Shown: one piece after another, positions 27,692-34,476 of the stretch | Layout: each line of letters starts with the position of its first letter | How positions within the stretch are numbered: position 1 is the first letter of the stretch | NCBI GenBank assembly: GCA_001509375.1 | Contig: LGFT01000013.1 | Span: forward strand, 1-39,479 | Direction: 5' to 3' | Origin: Methanothrix harundinacea | GTDB lineage: Archaea > Halobacteriota > Methanosarcinia > Methanotrichales > Methanotrichaceae | DNA length: 39,479 nucleotides | Translations under genes and position numbers: made by a program | The notes under the pieces: generated by a model | Seen by the model: the letters and a program-made list of their open reading frames with translations, nothing else | What the model was told of the DNA's origin: nothing | Database searches by the model: none

Positions 27692-28845
27692 ATCCGAAGA
27701 AGAGGGCCCTCGACGCGAGCTCCTCGGGGATCTGGTTTCGCTGGAACAAGAAGAACAGCTACAGCATTGCCGCCCTCCTCCCCCTGGTGGAGGGCGCGGG
27801 CCTCGCCGACCGCCCCCGGCAGGGGATAATGCTCTACAGTTTCGCCTCGGCCCAGGCCGATGAGGTCTACCAGGAGGTCGAAAGCTCCAAAGTAGATGCC
27901 ATCTTCGTCGCCGGAGGCCCCCACCCCTCGGCAAGGCCCGAGGAGGCGCTCCGATCTTTCGATTATGTCGTCATCGGCGAGGGGGAGGAGACGCTGCCGG
28001 AGCTGATCGGCGTCATCAAGGGCGGGGGCGACCCCGAAATGGTCCTTGGCATCGCCTACATGCGAGAGGGAAGAGCGAGGATCATGCCAGCGCGAGAGCA
28101 TGTAGACCTCGACCGCTACCCACCATTCAGGCCGCCGATATTCTCTCCCCTGGAGATCAGCCGCGGTTGCCCCTGGGGTTGCGCTTACTGTCAGACTCCC
28201 CGCCTCTTCGGGCGGAAGATGCGCCACCGGTCGATCCCAACGATATTGAGGTACGCCCGCTCTTACTCAGACCTCCGGTTCACATCGCCCAACGCCCTCG
28301 CCTACGGCTCTGACGGCGTCCATCCGAGGGTCGACAAGGTCGAGCGGCTCCTGAAGTCGTTATCCGAGCTGAACAAGCCGATCTACTTCGGGACCTTCCC
28401 CTCAGAGGTGAGGCCCGACTTCGTATCCGAGGAGGCCCTGGACCTGGTCGTCAAGTACTGCAAGAACCGCCACCTCAGCATAGGCGGCCAGTCGGGAAGT
28501 GACCGGATTTTGAGGGCGGTGGGAAGAGGCCACAGCGTTGATGCTGCGAGAAAGGCCTGCTACCTCTGCCTCGAGCGAGGCATCGTCCCCAACCTTGACC
28601 TCATCGTCGGACTTCCGGGTGAGACTCTGGAGGACCAGAGGATGACCCTCGACCTGGCCCGGGAGGTGGTGGGCAAGGGCGGAAGGATCCGGGCTCATCA
28701 CTTCACCCCCCTTCCCGATACCCCCCTCGAAGACGCGATCCCAGCGCCGCTCTCAGAGGACGTGGCAAAAGAGATGGGAAAGCTCGCCCTGGATGGAAAG
28801 GCTACGGGGAAGTGGGCACCCAAGGTTAAAGGTAAAAGCGCTTGA
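27688..28845 (+). CDS. B12-binding-domain/radical SAM protein (TIGR04013/MJ1487-like), 385 aa
   Basis: The N-terminal about 130 residues form a degenerate cobalamin-binding-like Rossmann domain (VDAIFVAGGPHPSARPEEAL, FDYVVIGEGEETLPELI). The central part is a radical SAM barrel with the cluster motif C161-x3-C165-x2-C168 in SRGCPWGCAYCQTP, plus a GGQSGSDRILRAVGRGH loop and LDLIVGLPGET typical of the Elp3/MiaB/NifB-type fold. The exact reaction of this archaeal group is not known. Translation is coupled to adenine deaminase by an ATGA overlap. Its 3' end overlaps the convergent gene by 20 bp. Whether coupling implies a purine-related reaction is open. Confidence 0.85.
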   Translation: MNPKKRALDASSSGIWFRWNKKNSYSIAALLPLVEGAGLADRPRQGIMLYSFASAQADEVYQEVESSKVDAIFVAGGPHPSARPEEALRSFDYVVIGEGEETLPELIGVIKGGGDPEMVLGIAYMREGRARIMPAREHVDLDRYPPFRPPIFSPLEISRGCPWGCAYCQTPRLFGRKMRHRSIPTILRYARSYSDLRFTSPNALAYGSDGVHPRVDKVERLLKSLSELNKPIYFGTFPSEVRPDFVSEEALDLVVKYCKNRHLSIGGQSGSDRILRAVGRGHSVDAARKACYLCLERGIVPNLDLIVGLPGETLEDQRMTLDLAREVVGKGGRIRAHHFTPLPDTPLEDAIPAPLSEDVAKEMGKLALDGKATGKWAPKVKGKSA

Positions 28846-29164
28846 AGGGAAGCCTGTAGTCGTCCTGAAGCTCGTACTTCACCACGATCCTATTTTCGTC
28901 CACCAGGATCTCCTTCACCGACTGAGAGAACATGTACCATGCGTATCCTCGATCCGGCACCCTCAGCCTGTCGGGAAGGCTCGAGGCAAACTCCGTCTCG
29001 TTGAGGATGTAGGAGCGAAGTAGCTCGCTGCCCGCGGCGAAGAGGAAGGGAAAGCCCACGCGCTCCACCTCCTCTGCCATGCAGGGGTCGGTCAGCCTCA
29101 GTCGCTGCTTCAGATACTGGCGGTAATCATCTTCTTTGATCACAAGCTCTTTCAATTCGCTCAA
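28826..29164 (-). CDS. Hypothetical protein, 112 aa
   Basis: Small soluble protein with an alternating charged/hydrophobic pattern; no signal peptide, membrane helix or known motif. It ends in an aromatic-rich tail (YRLPFKRFYL). The start used is a TTG at 29164; a TATA (CTTATATC, minus strand 29191-29199) sits at the distance expected for a leaderless or nearly leaderless transcript. An internal GTG seven codons in is an alternative. It overlaps the radical SAM gene tail-to-tail by 20 bp. Codon use matches its neighbours, supporting a real gene. Function unknown. Confidence 0.6.
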   Translation of the reverse strand: MSELKELVIKEDDYRQYLKQRLRLTDPCMAEEVERVGFPFLFAAGSELLRSYILNETEFASSLPDRLRVPDRGYAWYMFSQSVKEILVDENRIVVKYELQDDYRLPFKRFYL

Positions 29165-29199
29165 CCCGATTCACCGGGATCGGGTCTTGCGATATAAGA
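29164..29199 (-). promoter_or_regulatory. TATA box and 7-bp inverted repeat before the 112-aa gene
   Basis: CTTATATC at 29191-29199 (minus strand), then the inverted repeat ACCCGAT-N8-ATCGGGT at 29164-29185 between the TATA box and the start codon. The repeat position suits an operator or a 5' hairpin. Confidence 0.4.
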
Positions 29200-29274
29200 G
29201 ATAAAAATTGCGGGGCAGGTCTTGCCCGGACTCCCGCCCCCCCAAAAAAAGTCAAGCTTCCCCGGGCAGGCGGC

Positions 29275-29335
29275 CTCTCCGGGCCAAAAAGGAGGGAGGA
29301 CCCTGGGCCGCCACAGCCTTTCGGGGATTATGGTT
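29275..29335 (-). terminator. Probable transcription end of the DHH-IscU operon
   Basis: Downstream of the IscU stop on the minus strand is a GC-rich segment followed by a pyrimidine-rich run ending in TTTTT (about 29288-29300). Archaeal termination commonly uses such T-runs. Further GC-rich inverted repeats (GGGCA-N5-TGCCC near 29212-29226) lie beyond. Confidence 0.35.
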
Positions 29336-29950
29336 TTATTCCACCGATACTTCCAGGTCCAGCCCCGTGAGGGCGCTCAAAATGTCCTCTGCCATGGTGG
29401 CCCTCGTATCGTCGTCGAGATCTTTTGATAGGACGACCCTGACCTTCTTCCCCTCGACCTCTATTCGGTCTACCCTCTTTGCCGCCACGATGTTCAGCCC
29501 CTTGGCTGGGTCGAGGACGCCGGTCATCATCCTCTTCACGAAGTCCTCGTCGACGGTCCTCTTACCCCTCTTGGCCTCGTACTTCATTATAGCGGCCTTG
29601 AGGCCGGAGGTGGCAAGCATTGCACAGTGAACCTTGTGCTTGGGAAGCCCTCCCAGCTCCTCCACCACGTCCTTGAAGTGAACCTTCTTCGCTTCCTCCA
29701 GGGTCTTGCCTTTGGCCAATTCGGTGGTGGCGCTGGTGCTGGCGATGTTGGCGGCGCACCCGAAGCTCTCGAACTTTATGTCCTCGATCACCTCGGTATC
29801 GGGGTTGACCTTCAAATATAGCTGGACCATGTCGCCGCAGGCGGCGCTCCCCACCTTCGTCGTCACGTCCGCGTCCTCGATCCTTCCCGGGTTTCTCGGG
29901 TTTCTGAAGTGGTCCAGAACCTTTTCGGTATATCCAAGGTTGCTCATCAT
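29336..29950 (-). CDS. iscU: IscU-type Fe-S scaffold with an extra DUF59/MIP18-like C-terminal domain, 204 aa
   Basis: Residues 1-128 are an IscU scaffold: YTEKVLDHFRNPRNPG, then the three cluster cysteines C38 (with Asp40 in ACGDMVQLYL), C65 (FGCAANIASTS) and C109 (HKVHCAMLA). Classic IscU stops near here. Residues about 131-204 continue with DEDFVKRMMTGVLDPAKGLNIV and later IEVEGKKVRVVLSKDL and a closing LEVSVE, which looks like the DUF59/MIP18 (SufT/PaaD) fold used in Fe-S delivery; this second match is by eye. No CxxC of Nfu type is present. The first ATG overlaps the stop of the upstream DHH gene (TGATG), and a second ATG follows at once. No IscS gene is nearby, so the sulfur source is elsewhere. 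Confidence 0.88.
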   Translation of the reverse strand: MMSNLGYTEKVLDHFRNPRNPGRIEDADVTTKVGSAACGDMVQLYLKVNPDTEVIEDIKFESFGCAANIASTSATTELAKGKTLEEAKKVHFKDVVEELGGLPKHKVHCAMLATSGLKAAIMKYEAKRGKRTVDEDFVKRMMTGVLDPAKGLNIVAAKRVDRIEVEGKKVRVVLSKDLDDDTRATMAEDILSALTGLDLEVSVE

Positions 29951-32109
29951 CAAGCCTCGACTTTTTCTTCCGATTTGGAGCCTGAAGACGGTACGGGGTC
30001 GACGGGACAGGCCGCGATCTTCTCCACGAGCTTTGCCAGGACCTCCTTTCTCATCCCGCCGACGAACTTGATCGACCCGACGACGAGGTGACCGCCGCCG
30101 TTGACGCCGCCGGCCTTGATCTCCTCCCGAAGCTCGCGGACCATCTTTGGTATGTTCATCCGGACGCCCCGGCTCCTCAGGACGGCGAAGTCCGGGCCGT
30201 AGCCGATGGTCACCACCGGCTTTCCGCCGTACTTCTTGCAGAGGCGGTCGTGGACCTCGCCCGAGGTCTTTCCCGGAGGCGGAAAGGTGAACTTGTGGGC
30301 GTAGTTTTCGACGTCCAAAACGTTCATTACAGCCCCGTTGGGGAGGGTTTGGGTTTTGACGTGGGCGAAAGAGGCCCGAAGCTGCTCTTCGATCGCCTCG
30401 TTCGCCTGCTCGCATAGGAGCTGGACTATCTTTCTGTGCCTATCGAGCCTTCCCAGGCAGAGGATGTCGTTTACAAGCCCCCTTCCATCGTTGAACCGGA
30501 GCCAGAAGGCCTCGTAGTCGAGAGCGAGAGCGATCTTCTTCAGCTCATCGATCCCGAACCGATCCTCCACGAGGCGGATGTACCTCTCGGCCTCGGGAGC
30601 CTCGCTCCGATCGCCGACGGCCGAGACCGCCGGAAAGTGCTTGATCTTCTCCTCGACATCGGGGTTGATCATCCTCGCGATCTCCGTTGCGATCATCCCT
30701 GTGGTAATCCCGAAGTCGCCGCCCTGGTGGGCGGGATTCACATGGGCTATCAGGTACTCGTCGACGGCCTCGTCGGGGTGGTGGTGGTCGACGACGAGCA
30801 TCTCAAGGCCGTAGATCTGGGCCTGTCTCATGGCGGGGACGTCCTCCTCGGTGGAGCCGTTGTCCAAGAGGACGATGAGCGGCATCTTCTGGTCGTGACG
30901 GGACTGGTCCTCCAGAGCGTAGGTGAGGTCCTTGGTCACGTCCTCCAGCTCATAGAAGGGGGCCTTCGACGGCGCCCTACGGTAGTTGTAGTATTCGGCG
31001 TCGGATCCCCCCACCTCTCGAATCATAGGGATTATGGCTGTCTCAACGGCCACCGCCGCGCTCATCCCGTCGGCGTCGGCGTGATGCCTCACCACGATCG
31101 GCTTCGACTTGAGGATCGCCCTCCGAATCTCCTTTGCGACCTCCCTCATCTTCGGCTTGAGCCTCGTTATGATCTCGCTCTCCACGAGAAGCGGCGGATC
31201 GCTCGGCTCGGCCCTCTCGTCGATGGATTTTTCGATCCGGTCCTTTACGACGGAGGCCTCGCCGCCCCAGAGCTGTTTCATCGACTTGACCTCGACCTGG
31301 ATCTGGCCGTTTCTCACGGAGACGTCTCCGATCGCTCTCACTATCATCTCGGTGTCGATCTCGGGGTATGCCCGAACTCCTGCCCGCTCGAAGGCGGCGC
31401 AGAAGACGAGGCCGCTATCGTCGGCGATGGTGAATATGGTGGGCCCGCCGGTCTGCTTTACCTGGATCACCTCCCCCTCAACGGAGATCATCTTTCCGAC
31501 AAAGCGTTGGAGGTCGCTGACCCTCGTCACCGGAAGCTCCTTTCTCACCTCTAGGGTGTGGTGCTCGCCCACCTCGACGGGCTCAAGCTCGATATTTCCG
31601 TTTGGGGCTACGTTTCTCACCCGGACGTATATCTCCTCGCCCACCTCGGGGGTTATCTTCAAAAACTTGTTGTGGGCCAGCCCCCGGACGTGATCGTTCA
31701 GGTCCACGAACGCCCCAAAGTTGGCGATCCCCGATACCTTACCCTGGTATGTGTCGCCCACCACCAGATCGCTGGTATCGCAGGCGTTCTCCAGAGTGTG
31801 GACGACGGGCTTTTTGGCGCAATTTGTACAAAGCTCGCCCTTGGTGGTGAGCTTGACGCCGCAGATGGCGCAGAGGTACTCCCGACCCAGGCCTCCGCAC
31901 TCAGTGCAGGTCTCAGTGACGGGGATCTTCCCCTCGCCCTTGCAGACGGGGCATTTCGTCGCCCCCTTGCTCACCAGGTCGTCGATCTCGCTGGCAGAGG
32001 CCTCTCCCAGGCTGACAGACTCGATCTTGCCGGTCCCCTTGCAGTTGGGACAGACCTTCTCTCCGGTCGTCAGATAGCCCTTGCCCCCGCATTTCTCGCA
32101 CAGTTTCAT
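29950..32109 (-). CDS. Archaeal RecJ-like DHH protein with Zn fingers, S1 and OB domains, 719 aa
   Basis: Nucleic-acid enzyme of the archaeal DHH/OB family. Order: DnaJ-type Cx2CxGxG zinc fingers at about 4-75 (CEKCGGKG, CPNCKGTG, CPVCKGEG, CTECGGLG) plus CAIC/CTNC to 97; an S1 RNA-binding domain about 115-178 (GKVSGIANFGAFVDL); an OB-fold about 200-280; then the DHH phosphoesterase with DADG at 345-348, DNGS at 416-419, DHHHP at 441-445, and a C-terminal DHHA1-like GGGH at 671-674. The catalytic acidic and His residues are intact, so phosphodiesterase or nuclease activity is expected; DNA versus RNA preference is open. The start is the ATG before the first zinc finger (32109); upstream in-frame codons cross the divergent promoter and lack family similarity. 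Translation is coupled to IscU. Confidence 0.9.
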   Translation of the reverse strand: MKLCEKCGGKGYLTTGEKVCPNCKGTGKIESVSLGEASASEIDDLVSKGATKCPVCKGEGKIPVTETCTECGGLGREYLCAICGVKLTTKGELCTNCAKKPVVHTLENACDTSDLVVGDTYQGKVSGIANFGAFVDLNDHVRGLAHNKFLKITPEVGEEIYVRVRNVAPNGNIELEPVEVGEHHTLEVRKELPVTRVSDLQRFVGKMISVEGEVIQVKQTGGPTIFTIADDSGLVFCAAFERAGVRAYPEIDTEMIVRAIGDVSVRNGQIQVEVKSMKQLWGGEASVVKDRIEKSIDERAEPSDPPLLVESEIITRLKPKMREVAKEIRRAILKSKPIVVRHHADADGMSAAVAVETAIIPMIREVGGSDAEYYNYRRAPSKAPFYELEDVTKDLTYALEDQSRHDQKMPLIVLLDNGSTEEDVPAMRQAQIYGLEMLVVDHHHPDEAVDEYLIAHVNPAHQGGDFGITTGMIATEIARMINPDVEEKIKHFPAVSAVGDRSEAPEAERYIRLVEDRFGIDELKKIALALDYEAFWLRFNDGRGLVNDILCLGRLDRHRKIVQLLCEQANEAIEEQLRASFAHVKTQTLPNGAVMNVLDVENYAHKFTFPPPGKTSGEVHDRLCKKYGGKPVVTIGYGPDFAVLRSRGVRMNIPKMVRELREEIKAGGVNGGGHLVVGSIKFVGGMRKEVLAKLVEKIAACPVDPVPSSGSKSEEKVEA

Positions 32110-32203
32110 CCTTGAGTTGAAGACCGGCAAGGGATTTATCGGTTTTGGAGGGGACGGGCTGGAGGGGAGAGGGGATAAATAGCATCTTGCACCTCTCCCG
32201 TCC
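32110..32203. promoter_or_regulatory. Divergent promoter between the DHH protein and Trm56 genes
   Basis: 94 bp. GGATAAATAG at about 32172-32181 is a TATA element for the rightward gene, about 27 bp before its ATG, implying a leaderless or nearly leaderless mRNA. On the other strand CGATAAATCCC (about 32133-32143) is a weaker TATA candidate about 28 bp before the DHH gene. Confidence 0.5.
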
Positions 32204-32737
32204 ATGCGAGTTGCTGTCTTGCGGCTTGGCCACCGGCCAGAGCGGGACAAGAGGATCACCACCCACGTGGGCCTCGTGGCCCGAGCCTTCGGGGCCGAGG
32301 AGATGCTCCTGGCGGGAAGGGACGAGAAGCTGGTGGCAGGCCTTGAAGACGTCGCCGAGAGGTGGGGCGGCGACTTTCGGGTGAGGTCCGTTTTGAGCTG
32401 GAGGGGGGAGGCGAGGCGGTGGAAAGATGTCGGCGGCAAAATAGTCCACCTCACCATGTACGGGACGCCCCTCTCGGAGGCGATCGGAGAGATCCGCCTT
32501 TCTGAGGCGGTGATGGTGGTAGTGGGAGCCGAGAAGGTCCCTCCCGAGATCTACGAGATGGCGGACTGGAACGTGGGCGTCGGAAACCAGCCCCACTCGG
32601 AGGTGGCGGCCCTGGCGGTCTTTCTGGACAGGCTCTGGGGAGGCGAAGAGCTGAATAGGGAGTTTGAAGGGAGGATCGAGGTCGTCCCCAGCCCTCGATA
32701 CAAAACCGTCATCGAAAGGCGAGAAGATGAGGGATGA
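32204..32737 (+). CDS. trm56: tRNA (cytidine(56)-2'-O)-methyltransferase, 177 aa
   Basis: Archaeal SPOUT methyltransferase that methylates the ribose of C56 in the T-loop of tRNA using SAM. The N-terminus has the diagnostic LRLGHRPERDKRITTHVGLVARAFGA. The knot region carries MVVVGAEKVPPEIYEMADWNVGVGNQPHSEVAALAVFLDR, which includes the SAM-binding loops. Length is standard for the family. It is probably leaderless (TATA about 27 bp upstream). It overlaps the next gene by 11 bp, suggesting cotranscription. Confidence 0.95.
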   Translation: MRVAVLRLGHRPERDKRITTHVGLVARAFGAEEMLLAGRDEKLVAGLEDVAERWGGDFRVRSVLSWRGEARRWKDVGGKIVHLTMYGTPLSEAIGEIRLSEAVMVVVGAEKVPPEIYEMADWNVGVGNQPHSEVAALAVFLDRLWGGEELNREFEGRIEVVPSPRYKTVIERREDEG

Positions 32738-33872
32738 TCGAATCCTAATCGTCGGCCAGAACGTCCGGCACATCGCATGCTCTGCGGCGCGGGCCGGGCT
32801 CGTGGTCTTCGCCGCCGACTGCTATGGAGACCTCGATCTAGAGGAGTCGGTCTCAAAGTCGTTTCTCCTTGAGTGCGATCCCTCAATCCCTGGGGCTCTT
32901 GCAAGGTCTGCCGAGAGCCTCATCATAAGAGCGCTCGATCACTGCTCCATCGACGCCCTCGTCCTGGGGCCGGGAGTCGAGGAGATGAGGATCGAAGGGG
33001 TGAGGATCCTTAACAACCCCCCAAAGAAGATATTAGAGGTCTCAGACAAGCTCTGGCTCGCCCGCTGGCTCGAAAAAGAAGGGTTCGCCTCGGTTCCGAC
33101 TTGGCCCATCGGCGAGGGGAGGGATGGGATCGAGTTTCCACTTATGATCAAGCCCCGGAAGGGGGCGGGCGGGACTGAGAACAGGCTCGTCACAAGCAAC
33201 GGAGAACTGGCCCGTCTCGAGGGCGAGATGATCGTCCAGGAGATGGTGGCTGGAACGCCGGCGAGCGTCTCAGTGATCGCAGACGGTGAGGAGGCGGTGG
33301 CCATCTCTGTCAATGAGCAGCTGATCGGGACCCGTTGGCTTGGAGGGCGCGGCTTTAGATACTGCGGAAACATCTCGCCCCTGGAGTCCCGGTACGACTC
33401 CATAGTTTCCGAGATGATCGAGATCGCCGAAGAGATCACAATGAGGCTCCACCTCATCGGCTCCAACGGGGTCGACTTCATCCTGACGGAATCAGGACCT
33501 GTCGTCCTGGAGGTGAACCCGAGGTTCCAGGGTAGCCTCGACGCTGTGGAGATCTCCACGAGGATGAACGTCTTTCGGGCTCACCAGCTCTCTTTTGAAG
33601 GGCGCCTCCCCGAAAGGCTGAAGCCTCGTGGATTTGGGGGGAGGGCGATCCTGTTCGCAGAGGACGACCTAAAAATAGGGGTGGATCTCAGGTGCGCAAC
33701 GAAGTGGGTCGCCGACATCCCGAGGCCGGGTTCGTTCGCGAAGCGGGGCGACCCCATCGCGTCCGTCCTGAGCTTCGGAGAATATAGAGAGGAAGCCGTG
33801 GACCTTCTCCGGCGGAGAAGCTCGTTGATCTATGGGGCCCTTCGACAGCCCGCTGATGCTACCAGGACATGA
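32727..33872 (+). CDS. ATP-grasp superfamily carboligase (COG2232-like), 381 aa
   Basis: ATP-dependent carboxylate-amine ligase fold. The N-terminal domain starts with a nucleotide-binding-like ILIVGQNVRHIACSAARAG and AADCYGDLDL. The ATP-grasp core shows MIKPRKGAGGTEN (Lys and glycine-rich loop), IVQEMVAGTPASVSVIAD, and LTESGPVVLEVNPRFQGS with the Mg-binding Glu and Asn. Substrate unknown; archaeal relatives are thought to act in cofactor synthesis, but nothing here settles it. An in-frame start upstream would lie deep in Trm56, and the ATG at 32727 directly precedes the conserved first strand. Overlap with Trm56 indicates an operon. The last 14 bp overlap the convergent 40-codon gene. Confidence 0.85.
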   Translation: MRDDRILIVGQNVRHIACSAARAGLVVFAADCYGDLDLEESVSKSFLLECDPSIPGALARSAESLIIRALDHCSIDALVLGPGVEEMRIEGVRILNNPPKKILEVSDKLWLARWLEKEGFASVPTWPIGEGRDGIEFPLMIKPRKGAGGTENRLVTSNGELARLEGEMIVQEMVAGTPASVSVIADGEEAVAISVNEQLIGTRWLGGRGFRYCGNISPLESRYDSIVSEMIEIAEEITMRLHLIGSNGVDFILTESGPVVLEVNPRFQGSLDAVEISTRMNVFRAHQLSFEGRLPERLKPRGFGGRAILFAEDDLKIGVDLRCATKWVADIPRPGSFAKRGDPIASVLSFGEYREEAVDLLRRRSSLIYGALRQPADATRT

Positions 33873-33981
33873 CCCGATAGAGCCAGTGGGAGATCATGGT
33901 GATGAACTTCTCAAATCCGCTTCCCTTTTCCAGCTTCTCCCGATCCTTCTCGCCGTACTTTTTATCCTTCATCCAAGACAT
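33859..33981 (-). CDS. Small protein, 40 aa, probably leaderless
   Basis: Encodes a basic peptide: a charged N-terminal half (WMKDKKYGEKDREKLEKG) followed by an amphipathic, aromatic C-terminal half (FEKFITMISHWLYRVMSW). A TATA box (ATTATATCTT on this strand, 34003-34012) is centred about 27 bp before the ATG, so transcription should start at the ATG. It is convergent with the ATP-grasp gene with a 14-bp overlap. Not recognised. Support is the promoter spacing and a protein-like composition; homologues would be needed to confirm it. Confidence 0.55.
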   Translation of the reverse strand: MSWMKDKKYGEKDREKLEKGSGFEKFITMISHWLYRVMSW

Positions 33982-34002
33982 GATTTTTGGGTTGTCGATC
34001 TG

Positions 34003-34012
34003 AAGATATAAT
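34003..34012 (-). promoter_or_regulatory. TATA box of the 40-aa gene
   Basis: ATTATATCTT on the minus strand, centred about 27 bp upstream of the ATG at 33981, the spacing of a leaderless archaeal gene. Confidence 0.5.
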
Positions 34013-34290
34013 GATATCGGTCTCTATGAAATCGACCCGTTGCGTTCCCGAGAAGCTCGCAAGCTCGAGATCGCAGAGGCGGCAAGTAACCGATGTTTTG
34101 TCAGGATAGCGGCCCCCATTTCGAAAGCATTGGAGGGAACCGTTTTGGCGAGGTGATGAAGGAGACCATCGCGGACCTATCGAGGAGAAGCCCGGCATCC
34201 GGGCCTGTCCCGGCGTCTGGGGGAGGCCGCCCCTCAAGAAAACCAAAATCTTTATGAGACATAAGAGAGGCTTTCAACCAAGTGATAAAC

Positions 34291-34398
34291 ATGGATATAA
34301 TAACCACTATCGAATACCTGCAGGCTCTGGTTGTAATGGCGCTCTTCTTCGGAATTCTGGCGGTGGGGTTCAAGGTCTGGCGCTGGAACTACGCCTGA
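34291..34398 (+). CDS. Small single-pass membrane protein, 35 aa
   Basis: A 36-codon frame: a short N-terminus (MDIITTIEYLQ), one hydrophobic helix (ALVVMALFFGILAVGF) and a basic/aromatic end (KVWRWNYA). The layout of a helix followed by K, W and R suggests membrane insertion with the C-terminus inside. A TATA-like TCTTTATGAG (34247-34256) and an AGTGAT ribosome-site-like stretch five bases before the ATG support expression. A longer overlapping frame (34254-34475) lacks such features. Not recognised; it could be a small subunit of a membrane complex or a regulatory peptide. Confidence 0.5.
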   Translation: MDIITTIEYLQALVVMALFFGILAVGFKVWRWNYA

Positions 34399-34476
34399 CC
34401 ATCCGAAAGAACCGCACGTCAACTCTTTTTGGTCTTTGCCAATGGGGCTCAGCGAGAGCTCGTCGGCTTCGTTGAA

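Noticed and set aside
29951-30415. N-terminal extension of the IscU frame to 30415
   Set aside because: The extension is a shadow of the DHH gene with Arg/Gly-rich composition; the ATG coupled to the DHH stop is the family start.
30436-31554. 372-codon frame antisense to the DHH gene
   Set aside because: Long antisense frame produced by high GC; Leu/Val/Asp/Gly-biased shadow without motifs.
32110-32457. N-terminal extension of the DHH protein to 32457
   Set aside because: It crosses the divergent promoter and most of trm56 and lacks the family's Cys-rich start.
33962-34246. 94-codon minus-strand frame and a stop-free plus-strand stretch near 34010-34150
   Set aside because: The plus-strand stretch looks somewhat protein-like but has no start codon at a sensible place; the minus frame contains no motif and overlaps the TATA of the 40-aa gene.
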